64,000 nucleotides of DNA from Acidicapsa dinghuensis. Lineage in GTDB: Bacteria; Acidobacteriota; Terriglobia; Terriglobales; Acidobacteriaceae. The stretch spans positions 62,001 to 126,000 of the forward strand of contig NZ_JAGSYH010000004.1 of the NCBI RefSeq assembly GCF_025685685.1. Reading direction: 5' to 3'. Both the position numbers and the translations under genes were made by a program. Shown here one piece after another: positions 29,984 through 37,225 of the stretch. Under the pieces are notes generated by a model. It was not told where the DNA came from, made no database searches, and saw only the letters and a list, made by a program, of their open reading frames with translations. Each line of letters begins with the position of its first letter. Position 1 is the stretch's first letter.

Positions 29984-30664
29984 ATGGACCGTAACGAGAG
30001 AACCGATCGCCAGATTCGAATCGTGCTGGCGGATGATCATCCGGTCGTGCGCATCGGGGTGCGCAACATGCTTTCGGAGCACACTGGATTTGATGTTGTG
30101 GGTGAAGCGTCGGATGGGGACGAGGCTATTACTCAAACGCTCGAACTTGAGCCCGACATTCTGCTGTTGGACGTTCAGATGCCGAGGTTGCCCGGTCTTG
30201 AGGCAATGCGAGCGATCATGAACGGGACGCCGACGGTCAAGATTATTCTGCTAACTTCGACGATCACGACTCAGCAGATCATCGAGGCTTTGCAAATTGG
30301 CGCACGTGGCATTGTGCTGAAAGATGCTCTGGCCGATCATCTGCAGACCTCAATCCGTACTGTTATCGCTGGCGATTACTGGATCGGCGGCAAGCGTGTT
30401 GTGAACCTGGTGAGCGCGCTGCACTCGCTGATGCAGCAGGCACAGGTGCCGCAGCGCAAAACGTATGGCTTGACTCCGCGCGAACTGGAAGTGGTGGGCT
30501 GCATTGTGGAAGGCTGCAGCAACCGCGACATCGCAAAGCAGTTCACCCTGAGCGAAGAAACCGTGAAGCGGCATCTCTCGAATATCTTTGACAAGACTGG
30601 CGTTTCCACGCGGCTCGAACTCGCGCTCTTTGCGATTGCGCATCAGCTTGTGACGCCGCAGTAA
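29984..30664 (+). CDS. NarL/FixJ-family response regulator
   Basis: Receiver domain with phosphorylatable D63 (LLLDVQMPRLPG), pocket Asp residues in VLADDHPVVR and Lys in GIVLKDA, followed by a GerE/LuxR helix-turn-helix (LTPRELEVVGCIVEGCSNRDIA, EETVKRHLSNIFDKTG). It should bind DNA as a dimer upon phosphorylation. ATG 29984 is used; a GTG directly before it (29981) is an alternative. AGGAAG lies about 9 bases upstream. It follows the REC-HPt gene by 72 bases and may be its output partner. Confidence 0.93.
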   Translation: MDRNERTDRQIRIVLADDHPVVRIGVRNMLSEHTGFDVVGEASDGDEAITQTLELEPDILLLDVQMPRLPGLEAMRAIMNGTPTVKIILLTSTITTQQIIEALQIGARGIVLKDALADHLQTSIRTVIAGDYWIGGKRVVNLVSALHSLMQQAQVPQRKTYGLTPRELEVVGCIVEGCSNRDIAKQFTLSEETVKRHLSNIFDKTGVSTRLELALFAIAHQLVTPQ

Positions 30665-30692
30665 TCGCGGATCGTCGCAAACTACATTTCCT

Positions 30693-31076
30693 TTAGTAAA
30701 GAAACTGTGTGGCCAGGCGGTCGATGAGACCGCCTGTGTCGTCACAGATGCCTGTATGAACGGGTGAAGGCTGGATGAGTGTGCTGCGAGGCGCGACCAG
30801 CCAATGAAAGCGTTCGCGCTGCGAGAGTGAGGCCACCGGACCAGCAGTGGGATCGCCCGAGCAGATGCGCGGTATGGCATCGAGATGCTGACGAACCAGA
30901 TCGATATCTAAATCTGGCCATAGCGCCTTCATCCGCTGCGGGTCAATGTATACGCGGGCATCGAGATAGCGCTTTTCGAGGCAGAAAACTACTACCGCGG
31001 CGTTGACGAACTCCTGCCGTTCCACACGTGGGACGACGCGGAGCACAGCATAATCAAAGGTGGCGCGAGCGCGCAT
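30693..31076 (-). CDS. DUF3037-family protein
   Basis: The 127-residue product matches the DUF3037 pattern: FDYAVLRVVPRVERQEFVNAAVVVFC near the N-terminus, then an acidic helical part and SLSQRERFHWLVAPRSTLIQPSPVHTGIC. The function of the family is unknown; it is usually next to a HipA-like kinase, as here. The start is placed at ATG 31076 within the end of the upstream kinase gene, with an overlap of 23 bases that suggests translational coupling. Confidence 0.8.
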   Translation of the reverse strand: MRARATFDYAVLRVVPRVERQEFVNAAVVVFCLEKRYLDARVYIDPQRMKALWPDLDIDLVRQHLDAIPRICSGDPTAGPVASLSQRERFHWLVAPRSTLIQPSPVHTGICDDTGGLIDRLATQFLY

Positions 31077-31836
31077 CAGCCACCTCCTGTTCGAAGATTG
31101 AAGATTCGGCCAGTCTGCGGAGAAAGAAGTCTTTATACGCAGCGCGGTGCTCTTCTGCGGGACCATCAGCGGAAATTGCGCTCAACCACGCATCCGGTAC
31201 CTCAGCGAGGATGTCGTCAAAAAGATCGGCGGTGAGTTTTGAGCGGGCTGACTCGCCTGCTTTTTCGATCTGCGAAGCCCAGGGCAACAGGACATGATGC
31301 CGGATCTCGGCGAATGGCGATGCTGCCTTTTCCTGCATGGTCGGCCAGTTGTGATGGAAGAATAACGCCGCTCCATGGTCAATCAGATAGAGCTTGCGAT
31401 GCCAGAGCAGCAAGTTGGTGTTGCGTGCGGTGCGGTCGACGTTTTGTGTGAAGGCGTCGAACCAAACGACTAGCGAAGCTTCTTCGGCGGAGGCTGCGTC
31501 ATTTGCTGCGGGATCAAAAGCCGTTGAGCCGGGAAGATAGTCCAGGCCGAGGTTGAGACCTGCGCTCGTTTTGAGGAGCTGGCGTATCTCGTAGTCGGGC
31601 TCATTGCGACTCAAGGCGGCGTCGAGCTCCACGAAGACAATCTCCGGTACCTGGAGACCGAGCGCGCGGCCAATTTCTCCGGCAACGAGTTCGGCAATCA
31701 GCGCAAGTGGGCCCTGCCCTGCGCCGCGGAATTTTGTAACGTAGAGACCAAGGTCGTCCGCTTCGACGATGGCAGGCAGAGAGCCGCCTTCCCGCAGAGG
31801 CAGGACGTATCGCGTGGCTTGTACCGTTCGCAGCAT
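31054..31836 (-). CDS. HipA-like kinase domain protein
   Basis: The 260-residue product is a single-domain HipA-related protein. It starts with a glycine-containing N-lobe (LPLREGGSLPAIVEADDLGLYVTKFRGAGQ split) and a lysine in TKFRG. It continues with an activation core with NVDRTARNTNLLL (catalytic-loop-like), then LYLIDHGAALFF, in which IDHG stands where DFG-like metal binding is expected. HipA phosphorylates glutamyl-tRNA synthetase to cause growth arrest, but this short form lacks the HipB partner and the long N-terminal subdomain of HipA, so the target is unknown. It precedes and overlaps the DUF3037 gene. Confidence 0.75.
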   Translation of the reverse strand: MLRTVQATRYVLPLREGGSLPAIVEADDLGLYVTKFRGAGQGPLALIAELVAGEIGRALGLQVPEIVFVELDAALSRNEPDYEIRQLLKTSAGLNLGLDYLPGSTAFDPAANDAASAEEASLVVWFDAFTQNVDRTARNTNLLLWHRKLYLIDHGAALFFHHNWPTMQEKAASPFAEIRHHVLLPWASQIEKAGESARSKLTADLFDDILAEVPDAWLSAISADGPAEEHRAAYKDFFLRRLAESSIFEQEVADARSRHL

Positions 31837-31910
31837 GGAATATTTAGTTTAGAGCCAAGAGCTCATACGGCTTTAATCACGCCTACTTACAGGAATTACG
31901 GAGCATTGCA

Positions 31911-32789
31911 ATGAAGATTGGTTTTCTTGGTCTCGGCAATATGGGTATGCCGATGGCGAAGCGGCTAATGAAAGCTGGCCACTCGCTGACGGTATGGAAT
32001 CGCACGGCGAAGGCAGCGGAACCGCTGGTCAGCGCTGGTGCCGCGCAGAAAGCATCCGCAGCAGAAGCGGTGCGAGGACAGGAGATCGTCTTCAGCATGC
32101 TGTTTGACGATGCCGCGCATGAGCAGGTGCTGCTTGGCGAGGATGGCGCGATTGTGGCGATGGATACAGGTACGCTGCATATTGCATGCAGCACCATCAG
32201 TGTTGGGCTGGCGGAACTGCTGACGGAAGAGCATGCGCGACGGCATCTGCAGTATGTGGCAGCGCCTGTCTTTGGACGCCCAAACGTCGCGGTGGATGGA
32301 CGGTTGTGGATCGTGGTTGCTGGAGCTGACGCTGCGGTTGCGAAAGCACGCCCAGTGCTGGAACCGCTGGGCCGGGGCATTACGGTGATCGGCGAAACAC
32401 CAGCGCAAGCCAATGCTTTGAAGATCGCTGGAAACTTCGGTATATCGATGATGATTCAGGCGCTGAGTGAGATTACTGTTTTCGGCAAGGCGTACGACAT
32501 GGATCCGGCACTCCTGTTGGAGACGATCAACAATGCGCTGTTTCAGTCGCCGTTTTATACCGCTTACAGCAAAGTACTGCTGGACCCGCCCACGAAACCC
32601 GGAGCTACTGTACGGCTTGGTCTCAAGGATCTGAAGCTATTCCTGGATGCTGCTGACGTCAAAGGCGTACATCTTACGATTGCAGAGCGGATGGAAGGCC
32701 GATTCAACGAGATTATTGCCGCAGGGAATGGCGAGGCGGACTGGGCGTCGGGGATGCTGCGGGGCGCGGAAACGGCTTCACGGAAATAA
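31911..32789 (+). CDS. 3-hydroxyisobutyrate dehydrogenase-family NAD(P) oxidoreductase
   Basis: The 292-residue product belongs to the beta-hydroxyacid dehydrogenase family: the N-terminal Rossmann motif GFLGLGNMGMPMAKRLMKAGH, substrate-binding region and the Lys in ALKIAGNFGISMMIQALSE. GLKDLKLFLDAA is typical near the C-terminus. The Rossmann motif should bind NAD(P)H. The signature DAPVSGG-like segment is replaced by AAPVFGRPNVAVDGRLWIVVAG, so the substrate is likely different from 3-hydroxyisobutyrate; such proteins are often annotated as 6-phosphogluconate dehydrogenase NAD-binding or glyoxylate reductase-like. ATG with GGAATTACGGAG-type upstream region. A possible pair with the SDR gene that follows by 51 bases. 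Confidence 0.85.
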   Translation: MKIGFLGLGNMGMPMAKRLMKAGHSLTVWNRTAKAAEPLVSAGAAQKASAAEAVRGQEIVFSMLFDDAAHEQVLLGEDGAIVAMDTGTLHIACSTISVGLAELLTEEHARRHLQYVAAPVFGRPNVAVDGRLWIVVAGADAAVAKARPVLEPLGRGITVIGETPAQANALKIAGNFGISMMIQALSEITVFGKAYDMDPALLLETINNALFQSPFYTAYSKVLLDPPTKPGATVRLGLKDLKLFLDAADVKGVHLTIAERMEGRFNEIIAAGNGEADWASGMLRGAETASRK

Positions 32790-32840
32790 ATCATCATGAT
32801 GTAAGGCTGACAAGGCGAGTCGATTCGTTAGGATACGGTC

Positions 32841-33614
32841 ATGAGCCTGAAGGGAAAAACCGTCTTCATTACCGGCGCCAGTTCCGGTATAGGTGAATTT
32901 ACTGCATACGCTTTTGCTGCAGAGGGCGCACGGCTGCTGCTGGCTGCGCGGCGCAAGGACAAGCTGGAATCTGTCGCAAAGACAGCGCTTGAAAAAGGTG
33001 CGTCTGCAGTACACGCATTCGATCTGGATATACGTAATCAGGCGGCTGTGGTTACGGCAATCGAGGGATTGCCCGCGGAATGGCAGGCAATCGACGTGCT
33101 GGTGAACAACGCCGGGTTGAGCCGCGGTCTGGATAAGCTCTACGAGGGCAATATCCGGGACTGGGAAGAGATGATCGACACCAATGTGAAGGGGCTGCTC
33201 TACGTCACGCGCACGGTTGTGCCGGGGATGGTTGCGCGGGGTGAAGGGCACATCATCAATCTCGGCTCCACTGCGGGCGAGTTGACCTATCCCAACGGTG
33301 CTGTGTATTGCGCGACGAAGGCTGCAGAAAAATCGATCAATGACGGTTTGCGCCAAGATCTGCTGGGATCACCGCTACGTGTCACGAGCATCGATCCGGG
33401 CATGGTGGAAACGGAATTCAGCAAGGTGCGTTTCCATGGCGACGAGGAGCGTGCGTCAAAGATCTACAAGGGTGTAACACCCTTGACTCCTGCAGATGTG
33501 GCGGACGCCATCGTGTGGGCTGCGAGCCGCCCGGCACACGTGAATATTGCGCACGTGCTCATGACCTCGATCACGCAGGCGAATTCGCTGCTGTTTCATC
33601 GAGTGCAGGCATAA
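32841..33614 (+). CDS. Short-chain dehydrogenase/reductase (YdfG-like)
   Basis: Classical SDR of 257 residues: cofactor motif TGASSGIG, NNAGLSRG, catalytic Ser in NLGSTAG, YCATK (Tyr, Lys) and DPGMVETEF. The sequence is close in pattern to YdfG/NADP-dependent 3-hydroxy acid dehydrogenases, which act on L-allo-threonine and related 3-hydroxy acids. Starts 51 bases after the preceding oxidoreductase. Confidence 0.93.
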   Translation: MSLKGKTVFITGASSGIGEFTAYAFAAEGARLLLAARRKDKLESVAKTALEKGASAVHAFDLDIRNQAAVVTAIEGLPAEWQAIDVLVNNAGLSRGLDKLYEGNIRDWEEMIDTNVKGLLYVTRTVVPGMVARGEGHIINLGSTAGELTYPNGAVYCATKAAEKSINDGLRQDLLGSPLRVTSIDPGMVETEFSKVRFHGDEERASKIYKGVTPLTPADVADAIVWAASRPAHVNIAHVLMTSITQANSLLFHRVQA

Positions 33615-33631
33615 ACGACTTGAAGCTCGGA

Positions 33632-33886
33632 TTACTCCAGAGCCTCAAGCTGTGATTCGATGTGCGCCAGAGCGGCCTCAAGCGCTGCCCGGCGATTCGG
33701 ATTCGACGTCCTCTGCGAAAGAATATTTTCTTTTTGCAGTTCTAATGCCTGACGTTGGCGGGCGCGGCTTGCCTGCTGCGCCTGTTGCTGACGAAGATTC
33801 GTCTCACCGGAAGTAAATGCGGGTGCGCTCTGCGCGCTTGCTGCCATCTGCTCCTCCACCGATTTGCTTTCCCAACCTCGAGCCAT
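33632..33886 (-). CDS. Small conserved coiled-coil-like protein
   Basis: The 84-residue product from ATG 33886 is rich in Gln, Ala, Arg and Glu (TNLRQQQAQQASRARQRQALEL), and helical throughout. The C-terminus reads AALEAALAHIESQLEAL. The start is set at the ATG before RGWESKSVEEQM, as the longer frame to 33955 looks non-coding. No known domain; small Gln-rich helical proteins of this type recur in Acidobacteria. Confidence 0.6.
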   Translation of the reverse strand: MARGWESKSVEEQMAASAQSAPAFTSGETNLRQQQAQQASRARQRQALELQKENILSQRTSNPNRRAALEAALAHIESQLEALE

Positions 33887-33999
33887 GACTCTATTGTACC
33901 GGTATCGAGGAAGATGGCGTAAATCGCGGCGTTTCGCGTCTGAGATGCTACCCATGTTGCACTATTCATGGCAGGCGACGTATAACGCGCTGAGAGGTG

Positions 34000-35019
34000 A
34001 TGATCCCTGTGCAACAGTGGCAGATTTCTTCCTTTGGTATTGATTCGTTAACGCTTGTTGAACGCGACTCCCCTGCTCCGGGGTCTGGAAGGGTCAAGAT
34101 CCGCGTGCATGCGGTGTCTTTGAACTATCGCGACCTGATGGTGGTGCAAGGACTCTACAATCCAAAGCTTGCGTTGCCGCGTGTTCCCTGCTCGGATGGC
34201 GCAGGCGAAGTGATCGCTGTTGGCGATGGGGTCACGCAGTGGAAAGCTGGAGATCGCATTGCCGGCATCTTTATGCAGAACTGGCTGGATGGTGATCCTA
34301 ACCCCACTAAGACGAAGGGCGCGTTGGGCGGGGACATCGACGGCATGCTGGCCACTGAGGTCGTGTTGCCAGAGCACGGATTGGTACGCGTGCCCGACCA
34401 CTTGAGCTGGGCTGAGGCGGCGACGCTTCCCTGTGCTGGTGTCACTGCATGGAATGCGCTCTTCAACGCCTGCGATATCCGGCCCGGCAATACCGTGCTT
34501 ATTCAAGGAACTGGTGGGGTTTCGATTTTCGCGTTGCAGTTTGCCAAACTGGCTGGAGCGCATGTGCTGGGGATCTCGTCGAGCGATGCAAAGCTGGCGC
34601 GCGAAAAGGATCTGGGAGTGGATGCGGGATTGAACTACCGCACGAACCTAGACTGGGAGAAATGGGCGATGGAACAAACCGGCGGTGCAGGCGTCGATCT
34701 GGTAGTCGAGGTTGGCGGATCTGGCACGCTGCCGCGATCGCTACGTGCAGTGCGTGCGGGTGGCACTATCGCCCAGATTGGCGTATTGACAGGAGTTGCT
34801 GAAACGGTCGATGTTCGACCGATCCTGACGCGGCATCTACGCATTCACGGTGTTTACGTGGGTTCGCGAGCTGATTTTGTTGCGATGAACAAGGCGATTG
34901 GCGAGTCGAAGCTCAAGCCGGTGATCGGAGACACCTTTCCCTTTGCGGATGCACCTGCTGCGCTGCGGCGCATGGAGAGCGCGCAGCACTTTGGCAAGAT
35001 CGTCATTGAAGTTCCTTAA
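34000..35019 (+). CDS. Quinone oxidoreductase-like MDR dehydrogenase
   Basis: A 339-residue medium-chain dehydrogenase: GroES-like domain (VSLNYRDLMVVQGLY, PRVPCSDGAGEVIAVGDGV) and Rossmann domain (IQGTGGVSIFALQFAKLAGAHV, VEVGGSGTLPRSLRAV). Zinc-binding Cys/His of alcohol dehydrogenases are missing, so it is of the quinone oxidoreductase/zinc-independent class, using NADPH. ATG 34000 is used; GTG at 34009 has better spacing to GAGAGGTG (33992-33999). Confidence 0.88.
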   Translation: MIPVQQWQISSFGIDSLTLVERDSPAPGSGRVKIRVHAVSLNYRDLMVVQGLYNPKLALPRVPCSDGAGEVIAVGDGVTQWKAGDRIAGIFMQNWLDGDPNPTKTKGALGGDIDGMLATEVVLPEHGLVRVPDHLSWAEAATLPCAGVTAWNALFNACDIRPGNTVLIQGTGGVSIFALQFAKLAGAHVLGISSSDAKLAREKDLGVDAGLNYRTNLDWEKWAMEQTGGAGVDLVVEVGGSGTLPRSLRAVRAGGTIAQIGVLTGVAETVDVRPILTRHLRIHGVYVGSRADFVAMNKAIGESKLKPVIGDTFPFADAPAALRRMESAQHFGKIVIEVP

Positions 35020-35084
35020 AGCAGGACGGGGCGCAATCGCAGGTTGATAGACTAATGACATTCTGGAAACGAAGGAGAATGGTC

Positions 35085-35386
35085 ATGAACATTGAAGACT
35101 TCGAAGAACTCTCCTGCTTTCGAACGAAGCAGTAAACGGCGCAAAGGCTTCCCATCGGAAACCCGGGTAAAACGTGGGCACCGGGTGGTCCGCAACGAGA
35201 AAGAGCTTCTGGAAAAACTTGGACGGCGCGATTTGTGTCCTTGCGGTTCTGGGCGCAGCTTTTAAGAAATGCTGTATGCGAACCGGAAAGTTTGATGGCT
35301 CAAATCGTTCCTATTTCTTTCCGCGAATAACAAAATGCGTGGGATTTCGCCAGATGCGGCAGAAATCCCACTGCCGATTCCTATGA
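35085..35386 (+). pseudogene. SEC-C motif gene, frame broken twice
   Basis: AAGGAG at 35072 precedes ATGs at 35079 and 35085, but that frame ([11 protein letters not shown]...) stops at 35133-35135. The frame +1 reads on as a coherent protein ([42 protein letters not shown]) and stops at TAA 35263-35265. Shifting +1 again after TTT continues with KKCCMRTGKFDGSNRSYFF. The three pieces joined give the SEC-C zinc motif [13 protein letters not shown] of SecA tails and small stand-alone proteins. Both breaks require a +1 shift. A disrupted gene is likeliest; the second site, TTT-TAA inside TTTTAAG, is also the form of a shifty stop. The last frame stops at 35384-35386, overlapping the next gene's ATG; the ancestral end was probably earlier. 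Confidence 0.6.
35339..35371. repeat. Perfect 10-bp inverted repeat before ABC gene
   Basis: GTGGGATTTC (35339-35348) and GAAATCCCAC (35362-35371) pair perfectly; the loop has an inner GCC/GGC. It ends 11 bases before the ATG of the ABC ATPase gene, where no ribosome site is visible. No T-run follows on the plus strand; on the minus strand the flank is ATTTTGTTATT. It may be an operator, a leader hairpin or an end of minus-strand transcripts. Confidence 0.6.
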
Positions 35387-36333
35387 ATTCATACATCGTC
35401 GAAATCAAAGCGCTCAAGAAGGTCTACGAAGGCAAGCAGCGCGTGGTTGCTTTGGATGGCATCGATCTCGAAGTGCGCCAGGGTGAGATCTTTGGCCTAC
35501 TGGGGCCGAATGGCGCGGGCAAGACAACCACGATCGGCATTTGCACAACGCGAACACTACCCACCAGTGGCACTGTCACGATCAACGGAATCGATGTCGT
35601 GGCACATCCGGCGCGAGCGCGGCAATTTATTGGTGTGGTGCCGCAGTTCAACACGCTGGACCGCTCGCTGACAATCTACGAAAACCTCTATTTTCATTGC
35701 CGATATTTTGGCATGCCGCACAGCGAGGCAAAGAGCCGCAGCAACGCGCTGCTGGCACAGTTTCTGCTGAGCGAGCGCGGTAAGGCGTATCCAGCGCAGC
35801 TCTCGGGCGGCATGGCGCAGAGAGTGCAAATTGCGCGCGCTATTGCCCACCGGCCGCTGGTTCTGTTTCTCGATGAGCCAAGCGCTGGGCTCGATCCGCA
35901 AAGCCGCATCGCCATGTGGGAGGCGGTCGAGGGATTACGGAAGGAAGGCATTACGGTGGTGCTGACCACGCATTACATGGAAGAAGCCGATGCGCTCAGC
36001 GACCGTGTTGGCATTGTCGACCGTGGCCGGATGCTGGCGCTCGGTACGCCCCAGGTTTTGAAGGATACACACGGCGCCCGAACCGTCATTGATCTGAAGC
36101 TGCGGAACATAGATGGCGCTGATTCCATCGCTGAAAAGATGAAGGTTCTGGCCGGAGTCGACGGTGCAGAGCGGATACCGGAAGGCGTGCGTGTCTTTGC
36201 CGGAAACGTGGATGGGCTGCTTCCTGAACTTATTCAGGTTTGTTCGCCTTTGGGTTTGCGCGACATCTCGATTGCCGAGCCTAGCCTTGAGACCGTGTTC
36301 ATTCACCTGACCGGGAGGGATTTGCGTGAGTAG
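35383..36333 (+). CDS. DrrA-type ABC transporter ATP-binding protein
   Basis: The 316-residue ATPase has Walker A LLGPNGAGKTTT, Q-loop in VVPQFNTLDRSLT, signature LSGGMAQRVQIARA, Walker B VLFLDEPSAGLDP and switch His in LTTHYMEEAD. The C-terminal extension (DLKLRNIDGADSIAEKMKVLA and SLETVFIHLTGRDLRE) is that of DrrA/daunorubicin-resistance ATPases. It partners the ABC-2 permease whose GTG start overlaps its end by 8 bases. ATG 35383 is taken; the frame start at 35335 crosses the hairpin. Confidence 0.93.
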   Translation: MNSYIVEIKALKKVYEGKQRVVALDGIDLEVRQGEIFGLLGPNGAGKTTTIGICTTRTLPTSGTVTINGIDVVAHPARARQFIGVVPQFNTLDRSLTIYENLYFHCRYFGMPHSEAKSRSNALLAQFLLSERGKAYPAQLSGGMAQRVQIARAIAHRPLVLFLDEPSAGLDPQSRIAMWEAVEGLRKEGITVVLTTHYMEEADALSDRVGIVDRGRMLALGTPQVLKDTHGARTVIDLKLRNIDGADSIAEKMKVLAGVDGAERIPEGVRVFAGNVDGLLPELIQVCSPLGLRDISIAEPSLETVFIHLTGRDLRE

Positions 36334-37177
36334 CGCTGCGAGCGAGATGACAGCCACCGGTGCACCTAACCGCTCTGGGGGCATGGTTTTCCTTAAGGCT
36401 TTTGCCGGGCTTTTTTTGCGCGATCTGCGCGTGCTGACGAGGGAGCTTGGGCCGTTTCTGCTGCGTGTTGGGATGCAGCCGCTGCTGTTTCTTTTCGTCT
36501 TCACGTTTGTGATGCCACACATGTCGAGCGGAAACCCAATGGCAGGTGGGGCGGGAACGTCGTTTGGCACGATTCTGCTACCGGGTCTGATGGCGGTTGC
36601 AATCATGTTCAGCGGCATTGCGGCTGTGGCGTTGCCGCTCTCAACCGAGTTCGGCATCACTCGCGAGATCGACGACCGTGTGATGTGCCCAGTGCCGGTG
36701 GCTGCAGTGGCAATCGAAAAGATTTGCTTTTCGGCAATGCAAAGCATCATCGGAGCGCTGATGGTGATTCCGATGGCGATCTGGATTCCGGCCAAACCGG
36801 TGTATCCAGAGATTCAGAACTGGCTGCTTTTCGCGCTGGTGCTGGTCATGTCGAGCCTGCTGGCGGGAGCGCTGGGGCTGACTATCGGAGCATCGGTCAA
36901 TCCGAAGCAGATTGGCCTTGTGTTCTCGATCATCGTGGTGCCGATCACTTTTTTGGGTTGCGTGTACTATCCATGGGCTGGATTGAAGCAGATGGTCTGG
37001 CTCCAGTATGGCGTGCTATTTAATCCCATTGTTTACATGAGCGAAGGCCTTCGCGCAGCGGTAACACCGTCCGTGGAACATATGCCGGTCTGGGCGATTT
37101 TGCTGGCATTAACGTTCTTTTTGGGAATTCTGGGCAGTCTCGGAGTCCGGGCATTCCTGCGTCGCGTGATTTCCTGA
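36326..37177 (+). CDS. ABC-2 type transport permease (DrrB-like)
   Basis: The 283-residue membrane protein has six hydrophobic segments (e.g. LLFLFVFTFVMPHM, MFSGIAAVALPLSTEFGITREIDDR, LLFALVLVMSSLLAGALGLTIG, VFSIIVVPITFLGCVYYP). It has the DrrB/ABC-2 signature around 'FGITREIDDRVMCPVPV' and FNPIVYMSEGLRAAV. With the overlapping ATPase gene it should form an exporter (two copies each) for drugs, lipids or polysaccharides. GTG start at 36326. Confidence 0.92.
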   Translation: MSSAASEMTATGAPNRSGGMVFLKAFAGLFLRDLRVLTRELGPFLLRVGMQPLLFLFVFTFVMPHMSSGNPMAGGAGTSFGTILLPGLMAVAIMFSGIAAVALPLSTEFGITREIDDRVMCPVPVAAVAIEKICFSAMQSIIGALMVIPMAIWIPAKPVYPEIQNWLLFALVLVMSSLLAGALGLTIGASVNPKQIGLVFSIIVVPITFLGCVYYPWAGLKQMVWLQYGVLFNPIVYMSEGLRAAVTPSVEHMPVWAILLALTFFLGILGSLGVRAFLRRVIS

Positions 37178-37225
37178 GCCGTCGCGATGCGTCTCACCCA
37201 TACACTGGTATGGGAGTAGTGTGGC

